Positions 34,103 to 41,647 of a stretch of DNA of 64,000 bases are shown here, in pieces (position 1 is the first letter of the stretch; each line of letters opens with the position of its first letter). A program made the translations under genes and the position numbers. A model generated the notes under the pieces. That model saw only the letters and a program-made list of their open reading frames with translations, did not search any database and had not been told where the DNA came from. Origin of the DNA: Comamonadaceae bacterium UBA2121 (lineage in GTDB: Bacteria > Pseudomonadota > Gammaproteobacteria > Burkholderiales > Burkholderiaceae_C); contig DCYB01000012.1 in NCBI GenBank assembly GCA_002331385.1, positions 124,001 to 188,000 of the forward strand, written 5' to 3'.

Positions 34103-34393
34103 TTAATCCTGTTGAATATCCTGGATGTGAAACACCACACCTTTGCCATTGCGCGGCGAGGCCAGAAAACCCTGGAACTCCCAGTTGCTTCCCAGCGCCT
34201 GGCGTGCGAGGCGCTCTGCGAGCGCGCCGAAGGCCACTGCCTTGATGGCCGCCTTGACCTGGCGCTCGGTGCCTGCCTCCTGCTGAACCGACTCGTGTTC
34301 GAGCCGCAGGTCCAGCGCTGGCAGTCCGGCGGGCGTGTAGCGCAGGGCTTGCACCTCTGCAATACAGGCCGTCAGGGCGATCTGGTTTTTCAC
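34103..34393 (-). CDS. priB: Primosomal replication protein N, PriB
   Basis: A 96-residue single-stranded-DNA-binding OB-fold protein that helps PriA reload DnaB at stalled forks. The segment EVQALRYTPAGLPALDLRLEHES is diagnostic, followed by the AVAFGALAERLARQ and GSNWEFQGFLASPRNGKGVVFHI strands. The start appears to be GTG at 34393, directly behind an AGGAGG run; the spacing of only one or two bases is shorter than usual and could reduce translation. Its place between rpsF and rpsR is conserved in beta- and gammaproteobacteria. Confidence 0.93.
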   Translation of the reverse strand: MKNQIALTACIAEVQALRYTPAGLPALDLRLEHESVQQEAGTERQVKAAIKAVAFGALAERLARQALGSNWEFQGFLASPRNGKGVVFHIQDIQQD

Positions 34394-34428
34394 TCCTCCT
34401 GGCTTGACGGACGTTGGCGTTTAAGCGA

Positions 34429-34806
34429 TCAACGCTCGTTGGCAGCCGCTGCTTCAGCCTGGCTGGCCTTGCGGGCTTCTTCGCGCTCAACCGTCTTCAT
34501 CATGGAGGAAGGAGCCGTGTCGGCCTTCTTCTTCTGGACGGTCAGGTGACGCAGAACGGCGTCGTTGAACTTGAAAGCGTGCTCAAGTTCAGCCATCACA
34601 GCCTGGTCGGCTTCGATGTTCAGGCACAGGTAGTGCGCCTTCGCGAGCTTGTTGATCAGGTAAGCCAGCTGACGGCGGCCCCAGTCTTCAACACGGTGAA
34701 CCTGACCACCGCCTTGGGTGATCATGCTCTTGTAGCGTTCCAACATGGCTGGAACCTGCTCGCTTTGATCCGGGTGGATCAACAGGATGATTTCGTAGTG
34801 ACGCAT
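34429..34806 (-). CDS. rpsF: 30S ribosomal protein bS6
   Basis: A 125-residue small-subunit protein. MRHYEIILLIHPDQSEQVPAML, VHRVEDWGRRQLAYLINKLAKAHYLCLNIEA (in pieces) and FNDAVLRHLTVQKKK are the expected strands of S6. The C-terminal tail is rich in Ala and Glu, as often seen. Shine-Dalgarno AAAGGAG precedes ATG 34806. First gene of rpsF-priB-rpsR-rplI. In E. coli and Bacillus, the S6-S18 complex regulates its own operon; I did not verify the target hairpin here. Confidence 0.97.
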   Translation of the reverse strand: MRHYEIILLIHPDQSEQVPAMLERYKSMITQGGGQVHRVEDWGRRQLAYLINKLAKAHYLCLNIEADQAVMAELEHAFKFNDAVLRHLTVQKKKADTAPSSMMKTVEREEARKASQAEAAAANER

Positions 34807-34883
34807 GCAAACTCCTTTTGGATTGCTTGGATTGCAACCACCCGCCGCGTCGAAGGTTAGCGGTGTGGCAAGGGAAACCCAGC

Positions 34884-34889
34884 ATTATA
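34884..34889 (-). promoter_or_regulatory. Probable -10 box of the rpsF operon
   Basis: A perfect TATAAT on the minus strand (context CGCTATAATGC), 78 bases upstream of the rpsF start. The expected -35 region has no good TTGACA. It lies in the divergent rpsF-grpE intergenic region. Confidence 0.5.
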
Positions 34890-35003
34890 GCGAGTCCAGA
34901 AATCGCTGCATAGTCCCCTGCCGCCGCGCAGGCATCCATGACGGGAAGAATCCGGCGCGCCTGCTGGCACATGAAAAAAGACATCGGCGCGATAGCCAAA
35001 GCC

Positions 35004-35031
35004 CTTGAATTGGCTACACGCGACCCCATAT
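35004..35031 (+). promoter_or_regulatory. Sigma-32 heat-shock promoter of grpE
   Basis: CTTGAA (35004-35009), a 14-base spacer, and CCCCATAT (35024-35031) match the RpoH consensus almost perfectly. Transcription would begin about 35037-35040, which fixes the grpE start at 35067 and excludes upstream in-frame starts. Confidence 0.88.
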
Positions 35032-35066
35032 GGAAGTCATTGCCTTTCATTTCACCCCCAAACGAC

Positions 35067-35627
35067 ATGTCCGATCCAAAAAACAATCCATTCACAGAGT
35101 CTGTCGATCCCCTTATGACGCCCGAGGAATTCGAAGCCGCGCAAGGCGCACAAGCCGCCGATGAACTGGGCCGTCTGCACAATGAACTGCAAGAGCTCAA
35201 ATCCAAGAGCGCGGAATTGGCTGACCAGTACCTGCGCGCAAAGGCCGAGGCCGAAAACTCCCGCCGCCGCGCCGAGGAGGAAGTGTCCAAAGCACGCAAG
35301 TTCGGCATCGAAAGCTTTGCCGAGAGCCTGCTGCCGGTGGCTGACAGTCTGGATGCGGCCCTTGCTATCGAGAATGCCAATGCCGAGCAACTGCGCGAAG
35401 GCTCGGAAGCCACGCTGCGCCAGCTCCTGTCGGCGCTGGAGCGCAACAAGGTCGTGGTGATCAACCCGGCACCCGGCACCAAATTCGACCCGCACCAGCA
35501 TCAGGCCATCAGCATGGTGCCCGCCGATCAGGAAGCCAACACCGTGGTGACGGTGCTGCAAAAGGGCTATCTGATTGCCGACCGCGTGCTGCGCCCTGCG
35601 CTGGTGACCGTGGCAGCGCCCCGATAA
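35067..35627 (+). CDS. grpE: Nucleotide exchange factor GrpE
   Basis: A 186-residue co-chaperone that releases ADP from DnaK. The acidic N-terminus (MSDPKNNPFTESVDP) is followed by the long dimerisation helix (about 35-85, LQELKSKSAELADQYLRAKAEAENSRRRAEEE in pieces). The conserved C-terminal beta domain ends VVTVLQKGYLIADRVLRPALVTVA. ATG 35067 is chosen because it follows the sigma-32 promoter; starts further upstream would lie inside it. No clear Shine-Dalgarno is visible. First of grpE-dnaK-dnaJ. Confidence 0.96.
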   Translation: MSDPKNNPFTESVDPLMTPEEFEAAQGAQAADELGRLHNELQELKSKSAELADQYLRAKAEAENSRRRAEEEVSKARKFGIESFAESLLPVADSLDAALAIENANAEQLREGSEATLRQLLSALERNKVVVINPAPGTKFDPHQHQAISMVPADQEANTVVTVLQKGYLIADRVLRPALVTVAAPR

Positions 35628-35666
35628 TTGCCGGAATCCGGAAACATAAATATTTGAAGCCGATGT

Positions 35667-35695
35667 CTTGAAGGACACGAACTTATCCACAAGTT
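35667..35695 (+). promoter_or_regulatory. Candidate secondary sigma-32 promoter and DnaA box before dnaK
   Basis: CTTGAA (35667-35672), 14 bases, CCACAAGT (35687-35694; five of seven specified -10 positions match). The exact DnaA 9-mer TTATCCACA (35683-35691) overlaps this -10 and lies within an inverted repeat AACTT/AAGTT (35680-35684, 35691-35695). It lies 59 bases upstream of the dnaK start. Confidence 0.45.
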
Positions 35696-35753
35696 ATTGG
35701 CTACCAACCCTCACGAACAACCAACCTACTTACAGAACTAAGCGGAGAAGAAA

Positions 35754-37706
35754 ATGGGAAAAATCATCGGTATTGACCTCGGTACGACGAACAGCTGCGT
35801 TGCCATCATGGAAGGCAACAACACCCGCGTGATCGAGAACAGCGAAGGCGCGCGTACCACTCCCTCCGTCGTTGCTTACGTTGACGATGGCGAAATCCTC
35901 GTTGGCGCACCGGCCAAGCGTCAGGCTGTCACCAACGCCAAGAACACCATTTTTGCAGTGAAGCGCCTGATCGGCCGCAAGTTCACCGACGCAGAAGTGC
36001 AAAAGGACATCGACCTGATGCCCTTCAAGATCATCAAGGCCGACAACGGCGACGCTTGGGTCGAAGTGCTGGGCAAGGACAAGCTGGCACCTCCACAGAT
36101 CAGCGCCGAAACGCTGCGCAAGATGAAGAAGACGGCCGAAGACTTCCTCGGCGAGCCCGTGACCGAGGCCGTGATCACCGTGCCAGCGTACTTCAACGAC
36201 GCCCAACGCCAGGCCACCAAGGACGCAGGCCGCATTGCCGGTCTGGAAGTCAAGCGCATCATCAACGAGCCTACGGCTGCGGCTCTGGCCTTCGGTCTCG
36301 ACAAGCAGGACAAGGGCGACCGCAAGATCGCCGTGTATGACCTCGGCGGTGGTACGTTCGACGTGTCGATCATCGAAATCGCTGACGTCGATGGTGAAAA
36401 GCAGTTCGAAGTGCTGTCCACCAACGGCGACACGTTCCTTGGCGGCGAAGACTTCGACCAGCGCATCATCAACTACATCATCGACGAGTTCAAGAAGGAA
36501 CAAGGCGTTGATCTGTCCAAGGACGTGCTGGCTCTGCAGCGTCTGAAGGAAGCCGCTGAAAAGGCCAAGATCGAGCTGTCCAGCACGGCCCAGACCGACA
36601 TCAACCTGCCCTACATCACGGCAGATGCCAGCGGTCCGAAGCACCTGAACATCAAGCTGACCCGCGCCAAGCTGGAAAGCCTCGTGGATGACCTGATCGA
36701 GCGCACCATCGCTCCATGCCGCACGGCCATCAAGGATGCCGGTATCAGCGTGTCCGACATCAACGACGTGATTCTTGTCGGCGGTATGTCGCGCATGCCC
36801 AAGGTGCAGGAGAAGGTCAAGGAATTCTTCGGCAAGGAGCCACGCAAGGACGTGAACCCCGATGAAGCCGTGGCCGTCGGTGCTGCCATCCAGGGTCAGG
36901 TGCTGTCGGGCGACCGCAAGGACGTGCTGCTGCTGGACGTGACGCCACTGTCGCTGGGTATCGAAACCCTGGGCGGCGTGATGACCAAGATGATTGCCAA
37001 GAACACCACGATCCCGACGAAGTTCGCACAGACCTTCTCCACGGCCGAGGACAACCAGCCCGCCGTGACCATCAAGGTGTTCCAAGGCGAGCGTGAAATA
37101 GCCAGCGCCAACAAGCTGCTGGGCGAGTTCAACCTGGAAGGCATTCCGCCGGCCACACGCGGCACGCCGCAGATCGAGGTGAGCTTCGACATCGACGCCA
37201 ACGGCATCTTGCACGTCGGCGCGAAGGACAAGGGCACGGGCAAGGAAAACAAGATCACCATCAAGGCGAACTCGGGTCTGTCCGAGGACGAAATCCAGAA
37301 GATGGTGAAGGACGCCGAACTCAACGCCGCTGACGACAAGAAGAAGCTGGAACTCGTTCAGGCGCGCAACCAGGGCGAAGCCGCGGTCCACTCCGTGAAC
37401 AAGAGCCTGTCCGAGCATGGCGACAAGCTCGACGCAGGCGACAAGGAGAAGATCGAAGCCGCCGTGAAGGCACTGGAAGAGGCGCTGAAGGGCGAAGACA
37501 AGGCCGACATCGATGCCAAGACCACGGCGCTGATGGAAGCCAGCCAGAAGCTCGGCGAGAAGATGTACGCCGATCAGGCCGCAGCCGCTGGTGCGGCAGG
37601 TGCGGCAGGTGCGGCAGGCGCGTCTGCTCAGGCAGGCGCTTCCGGCAACGCCGCGGCCGACGACGATGTCGTTGACGCCGAGGTCAAGGAAGTCAAGAAG
37701 GATTAA
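35754..37706 (+). CDS. dnaK: Molecular chaperone DnaK (Hsp70)
   Basis: A 650-residue ATP-driven chaperone. The ATPase domain begins MGKIIGIDLGTTNSCVAIMEG (in pieces) and contains VITVPAYFNDAQRQATKDAGRIAG, NEPTAAALAFG, VYDLGGGTFDVSI and VGGMSRMPKVQ. The linker DVLLLDVTPLSLGIET is followed by the substrate-binding domain and an Ala/Gly-rich C-terminus with short GAA repeats before DDDVVDAEVKEVKKD. The length is normal. Shine-Dalgarno GGAGAAG precedes the start. It works with GrpE, DnaJ and ClpB, all encoded in this window. Confidence 0.98.
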   Translation: MGKIIGIDLGTTNSCVAIMEGNNTRVIENSEGARTTPSVVAYVDDGEILVGAPAKRQAVTNAKNTIFAVKRLIGRKFTDAEVQKDIDLMPFKIIKADNGDAWVEVLGKDKLAPPQISAETLRKMKKTAEDFLGEPVTEAVITVPAYFNDAQRQATKDAGRIAGLEVKRIINEPTAAALAFGLDKQDKGDRKIAVYDLGGGTFDVSIIEIADVDGEKQFEVLSTNGDTFLGGEDFDQRIINYIIDEFKKEQGVDLSKDVLALQRLKEAAEKAKIELSSTAQTDINLPYITADASGPKHLNIKLTRAKLESLVDDLIERTIAPCRTAIKDAGISVSDINDVILVGGMSRMPKVQEKVKEFFGKEPRKDVNPDEAVAVGAAIQGQVLSGDRKDVLLLDVTPLSLGIETLGGVMTKMIAKNTTIPTKFAQTFSTAEDNQPAVTIKVFQGEREIASANKLLGEFNLEGIPPATRGTPQIEVSFDIDANGILHVGAKDKGTGKENKITIKANSGLSEDEIQKMVKDAELNAADDKKKLELVQARNQGEAAVHSVNKSLSEHGDKLDAGDKEKIEAAVKALEEALKGEDKADIDAKTTALMEASQKLGEKMYADQAAAAGAAGAAGAAGASAQAGASGNAAADDDVVDAEVKEVKKD

Positions 37707-37735
37707 GCCGCCGAGCGCGCGAATCCAGCTTTAGC

Positions 37736-37777
37736 CGCCGCGCCCGGTTCCCCACGGAACCAGCGCGGCGTTTGTGT
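37736..37777 (+). terminator. Strong hairpin between dnaK and dnaJ (partial terminator)
   Basis: CGCCGCGC (37736-37743) pairs with GCGCGGCG (37763-37770), with GGTTCC (37746-37751) and GGAACC (37756-37761) continuing the stem inside. It is followed by TTTGTGTT, a poor T-run. It probably attenuates dnaJ expression relative to dnaK or protects the dnaK 3' end. Confidence 0.6.
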
Positions 37778-37797
37778 TCCAACAAGCTGCTGACGAA

Positions 37798-38937
37798 ATG
37801 TCCAAACGAGATTACTACGATGTTCTTGGCGTCCCCAAGAATGCGTCGGACGACGAAATCAAAAAGGCGTATCGCAAGCTCGCCATGAAGTACCACCCTG
37901 ACCGCAATCAGGGGGATGCCTCCAAGCCTGCCGAAGAGAAGTTCAAAGAGGCCAAGGAGGCCTACGAGATTCTTTGTGAACCCGCCAAGCGCAGCGCGTA
38001 TGACCAATACGGCCACGCGGGCGTGGATCCCAACATGCGTGGGGGCATGGGCGGAGCGGAGGGTTTCGGCGGTTTTGCCGAAGCCTTTGGCGACATTTTT
38101 GGCGACATGTTCGGCGGTGCGGGCGGCGCACGTGGACGCGGAGGCCGTCAGGTCTATCGCGGCAACGACCTGTCGTACGCGATGGAAATTTCACTGGAAG
38201 AAGCCGCCAATGGCAAGGACGCGCAGATCCGCATTCCCTCCTGGGACGAGTGCGACACCTGCCACGGCTCCGGTGCCAAGCCCGGCACACAGCCCAAGAC
38301 GTGCGGCACCTGCCAGGGCTCCGGCGTGGTGCAGATGCGCCAGGGCTTCTTTGCGGTGCAACAGACCTGCCCGAACTGCCGCGGCTCCGGCAAGATCATT
38401 CCCGAGCCGTGCACGAGCTGCCACGGCCAAGGCAAGATCAAGCAGCAAAAGACGCTGGAAGTGAAGATCCCTGCTGGTATCGACGATGGCATGCGCATCC
38501 GCTCCACCGGCAATGGCGAGCCCGGCTCCAATGGCGGGCCTCCGGGCGATCTGTACATCGAGATCCGCGTGAAGAAACATGAAATCTTCGAGCGGGACGG
38601 CGATGACCTGCACTGCGAAGTGCCGGTGAGCTTTGTCACCGCCGCACTCGGCGGCGAGATCGAAGTTCCCACATTGGCTGGCAAGGCCGCGATCGACATT
38701 CCCGAGGGCACACAGGCAGGCAAGCAGTTCCGTTTGCGCGGCAAGGGCATCAAGGGCGTGCGCGCGAGCTATCCCGGAGACCTGTACTGCCACATCGTGG
38801 TGGAGACACCCGTGAAGCTCACCGAATATCAGCGCAAGCTGCTCAAGGAATTTGACGAGTCGCTCAAAAAGGGGGGGAGCAAGCATTCACCCTCCACCGA
38901 GACATGGACTGACAAGATCAAGAATCTCTTCAGTTAA
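37798..38937 (+). CDS. dnaJ: Chaperone protein DnaJ (Hsp40)
   Basis: A 379-residue type I J-protein that delivers substrates to DnaK and stimulates its ATPase. The J domain is at 1-70 with HPD at residues 33-35; a Gly/Phe-rich region follows (about 75-120). Four zinc-binding CxxCxGxG-type repeats come next (CDTCHGSG, CGTCQGSG, CPNCRGSG, CTSCHGQG), then the C-terminal substrate domains with RLRGKGIKGVRA. ATG 37798 gives the normal MSKRDYYDVLGV start. Last of the heat-shock genes; a terminator follows. Confidence 0.97.
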   Translation: MSKRDYYDVLGVPKNASDDEIKKAYRKLAMKYHPDRNQGDASKPAEEKFKEAKEAYEILCEPAKRSAYDQYGHAGVDPNMRGGMGGAEGFGGFAEAFGDIFGDMFGGAGGARGRGGRQVYRGNDLSYAMEISLEEAANGKDAQIRIPSWDECDTCHGSGAKPGTQPKTCGTCQGSGVVQMRQGFFAVQQTCPNCRGSGKIIPEPCTSCHGQGKIKQQKTLEVKIPAGIDDGMRIRSTGNGEPGSNGGPPGDLYIEIRVKKHEIFERDGDDLHCEVPVSFVTAALGGEIEVPTLAGKAAIDIPEGTQAGKQFRLRGKGIKGVRASYPGDLYCHIVVETPVKLTEYQRKLLKEFDESLKKGGSKHSPSTETWTDKIKNLFS

Positions 38938-39011
38938 AATTCAAGCGTGGGTGCGCAAGTTTGCGCACGCTCGCTGGCTTGCTTAGGCGCAAGCTCAGCG
39001 TGAAAATACCC

Positions 39012-39053
39012 AAGGCCGGTTCTGCCGCGAGCAGACACCGGCCTTTTCCTTTT
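39012..39053 (+). terminator. Intrinsic terminator behind dnaJ
   Basis: AAGGCCGGT (39012-39020) pairs with ACCGGCCTT (39037-39045); inside, TCTGC (39021-39025) pairs with GCAGA (39031-39035). TTCCTTTT follows. Confidence 0.85.
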
Positions 39054-39068
39054 ATGCAAAGATCCACC

Positions 39069-41066
39069 ATGCAGACCCTGCCCATGCGCGAATTCACCCT
39101 GCGCGGCGTCCTTCTCGGCGCCCTCATCACTCTGGCATTTACCGCGGCCAACGTGTATCTGGGGCTCAAGGTCGGGCTGACGTTTGCATCGGCCATTCCT
39201 GCCGCCGTCATCTCGATGGCCCTGCTCTACAAATTCAAGGATTCCAACATTCTGGAGAACAACCTCGTGCAGACGCAGGCGTCCGCCGCAGGCACCTTGT
39301 CGAGCGTGATCTTCGTGCTACCAGGGTTGGTCATCATGGGTCTGTGGAGCGGTTTTCCGTTCTGGCAGACAGCACTGATCTGCGCCACCGGCGGCACGCT
39401 CGGCGTGCTCTACACCATCCCGCTGCGCCGCGTGATGGTGGTGCAGTCCGAACTGCCCTACCCCGAAGGCGTGGCAGCCGCCGAAGTGCTGCGCGTGGGC
39501 GATGCCCAGCGCCATGTGCAAGAGGCGTCCAGCCCGTCCTCGAGTTCCAGCCTGCGCGAACTCGGCTGGGGCGCAGGTCTGGCGGCCGTGTTCGGCCTGT
39601 TCAGCAGCGGCTTTCGCGTGCTGGGCGAATCGGTCAGTGTGTGGCTGCCGGTGGGCTCCACGGCGTTCCGTTTTGCGGCTGGCTTTTCTCCCGCGCTGCT
39701 GGCGGCCGGTTACCTGATGGGCATGGCCGCAGGCATGGCCGTGTTGTTGGGCGTGGTGCTGTGCTGGTTCGTGATCGTGCCGTGGCTCACCGCCGCTGCG
39801 ACGCCCGAGGCTGGACAGGCCATCAGCGCACTGGCCACACAACTGTGGAATGCCAAGGCCAAGTTCCTGGGCGCGGGCGTCATTGGCATTTCCGCACTGT
39901 GGGCCATCATCACGCTCGCCGGGCCGATCATTGCCGCCATGCGCGCACAACCCGCGCACGCCCATGCGACCGGCGCTGCGGGCCATGACGAAACCGACGT
40001 GGACATGCCGCGCAGCTGGATGCTGATCATCGGTCTGGTCGCGCTGGCCGTGCTGTTCTTCGTCGTCAACCACTTCGTCGGTCAGTACATGCCGGAGCTG
40101 GCCTCTGCTTCGCGTTATGGACTTGCGGCGTTGTGCGTGCTGTTCGCAGCGATCTTCGGCTTCCTCGTGGCCGCTGCTTGCGGCTACATGGCCGGTCTGG
40201 TCGGCTCCTCGGCCAGCCCCATATCGGGCATCGGCATCATTGCCACGGTGCTCATGGGCCTGTCGATCCTGGGCTTGAGCGCGCTGTTCCCAAGCTTCCA
40301 CACCAGCCTTGCAGGCAAGCTCGGCGTGGTGCTCGTGCTGTTCATGGTGTCGGTGATTCTGGCCATGGCCGCCATCTCCAACGACAACCTGCAGGATCTG
40401 AAGACCGGCTACCTCGTCGGAGCCACGCCCTGGCGCCAGCAGGTGGTGCTGATCATCGGTTGCGTCATCGGCGCCGCCGTCATTCCGCCCGTGCTGGATC
40501 TGCTCTACAACGCCTACGGGTTTGCGGGTGCGCTGCCGCGCGCCGACATGGATCCGAAGATGGCACTAGAGGCGCCTCAGGCCAACCTGATGACGCAGAT
40601 CGCCAATGGCATCTTCAGCGGCTCGCTCGACTGGACCATGCTCGGCGCGGGCGTGGCTGTGGGTCTGGTGATCATCGCCATCGACTGGACGCTGCGCAAG
40701 AGCGGCAAGGGCGCGCTGCCGCCGCTGGCCGTGGGGCTGGGCATCTACCTGCCGCCCACCATCGGCGTGACGCTGACGCTGGGCGCCGTGCTCGGCTACG
40801 CGATCCAGCATGCGCTCAAGGCCTATGGCGCGCGCCATGGCAAGGACTGGATCCACGCCGCCGAAGAGCGCGGCCTGCTGCTCGCCTCGGGCCTGATCGT
40901 CGGCGAAAGCCTGATGGGCCTGCTGATCGCCGCCGTCATCGGCTTCAGCGGCAGCAACGCCCCGTTGGCGCTGGTTGGCGCAGACTTCAGCGTGGCACCG
41001 TGGCTGGGACTGGCGTATTTCGTGATGCTCGCCGCGATCTTCTATCGCCGCGTCGTCCGACGCTGA
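39069..41066 (+). CDS. OPT family oligopeptide/metal-chelate transporter
   Basis: A 665-residue inner-membrane transporter with about 14-16 hydrophobic helices. It opens with TLRGVLLGALITLAFTAANVYLGLKVGLTFASAIPAA (in pieces), the N-terminal signature of bacterial OPT proteins, followed by SELPYPEGVAAAEVLRVG, also diagnostic. A histidine-containing hydrophilic loop lies around residues 290-310 (HAHATGAAGHDETDVD). OPT members carry peptides or metal-siderophore/metal-nicotianamine complexes; the substrate of this one is unknown. ATG 39069 is chosen because ATG 39054 falls at the dnaJ terminator T-run. The long in-frame region further upstream is not coding. Confidence 0.88.
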   Translation: MQTLPMREFTLRGVLLGALITLAFTAANVYLGLKVGLTFASAIPAAVISMALLYKFKDSNILENNLVQTQASAAGTLSSVIFVLPGLVIMGLWSGFPFWQTALICATGGTLGVLYTIPLRRVMVVQSELPYPEGVAAAEVLRVGDAQRHVQEASSPSSSSSLRELGWGAGLAAVFGLFSSGFRVLGESVSVWLPVGSTAFRFAAGFSPALLAAGYLMGMAAGMAVLLGVVLCWFVIVPWLTAAATPEAGQAISALATQLWNAKAKFLGAGVIGISALWAIITLAGPIIAAMRAQPAHAHATGAAGHDETDVDMPRSWMLIIGLVALAVLFFVVNHFVGQYMPELASASRYGLAALCVLFAAIFGFLVAAACGYMAGLVGSSASPISGIGIIATVLMGLSILGLSALFPSFHTSLAGKLGVVLVLFMVSVILAMAAISNDNLQDLKTGYLVGATPWRQQVVLIIGCVIGAAVIPPVLDLLYNAYGFAGALPRADMDPKMALEAPQANLMTQIANGIFSGSLDWTMLGAGVAVGLVIIAIDWTLRKSGKGALPPLAVGLGIYLPPTIGVTLTLGAVLGYAIQHALKAYGARHGKDWIHAAEERGLLLASGLIVGESLMGLLIAAVIGFSGSNAPLALVGADFSVAPWLGLAYFVMLAAIFYRRVVRR

Positions 41067-41141
41067 GTGGACTGCGGCACGGTCTTCCCACAAGGCCGTG
41101 CACGTGAACTCCTGCGGCGTGGCGCGCCGCAGATTCAACAG

Positions 41142-41155
41142 TTGATGTACAACAA
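41142..41155. promoter_or_regulatory. FNR/Anr-like site upstream of the ubiU remnant
   Basis: TTGAT-GTAC-AACAA differs at one position from the FNR consensus TTGAT-N4-ATCAA. It also sits in a perfect CAGTTG/CAACTG inverted repeat (41140-41145, 41153-41158). It lies 74 bases before the remnant gene. Confidence 0.5.
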
Positions 41156-41228
41156 CTGATAAAAATCAGATTGTGGTCTCCGTGATCCCTAAGGTGAGGG
41201 CGCTCGTGCTATTGCGCGCTCGACCACC

Positions 41229-41647
41229 GTGTTCGCCCCCACCCCAAATTCCCCCACGTCGACCCTTCGCACGCGCCAAGGCACCCTCGCAGCGCAGCAA
41301 ACGGTCTCCGCCGGGCCCGAACTGGTGTGTCCTGCTGGCAGCTTTCCCGCATTGAAAGCCGCCGTCGACGCGGGTGCCGACTGCGTCTATCTCGGCCTGC
41401 GCGATGCCACCAACGCACGCAATTTTGCTGGTCTGAATTTTGACGAAGCGGCCATGCTGCGCGGCATCGACTATGCGCACCACCGACGCAGCAAGGCTAT
41501 GCGACTGAGCGTCACCCTGATCTGCGCTTGCACCTCTCTGTGCAGCACAGCGTGGGGCGCGCTCTCGACCTGCTCGGCATTGAACAGCACGGACTGACCG
41601 CCTCCTGGCAGAGCCTTGCAGCGCAGTCACCAGAACCCACGACATGA
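41229..41647 (+). pseudogene. ubiU: Remnant of UbiU (peptidase U32 family), internal deletion with frameshift
   Basis: The first frame encodes ELVCPAGSFPALKAAVDAGA, DCVYLGLRDATNARNFAGLN and FDEAAMLRGIDYAHHRR, nearly the N-terminus of UbiU/YhbU (E. coli starts MELLCPAGSLPALKAAIDNG). At about 41497 this homology stops. In another frame (offset by two) the sequence continues YATERHPDLRLHLSVQHS, similar to the UbiU segment about 60 residues later (YAAERYPHIERHVSVQAS). The barrel body and the iron-sulfur cysteines are missing. The second frame ends at a TGA overlapping the ubiD ATG, so it still leads into ubiD by translational coupling. Known UbiU acts with UbiV in oxygen-independent ubiquinone hydroxylation; this copy cannot function. 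Confidence 0.75.

Noticed and set aside
34938..35066. Upstream in-frame start for grpE
   Set aside because: It would lie upstream of and across the near-perfect sigma-32 promoter at 35004-35031.
35730..37418. A 562-codon minus-strand frame opposite dnaK
   Set aside because: A well-known artefact opposite dnaK genes in GC-rich genomes; this DNA is fully explained by DnaK.
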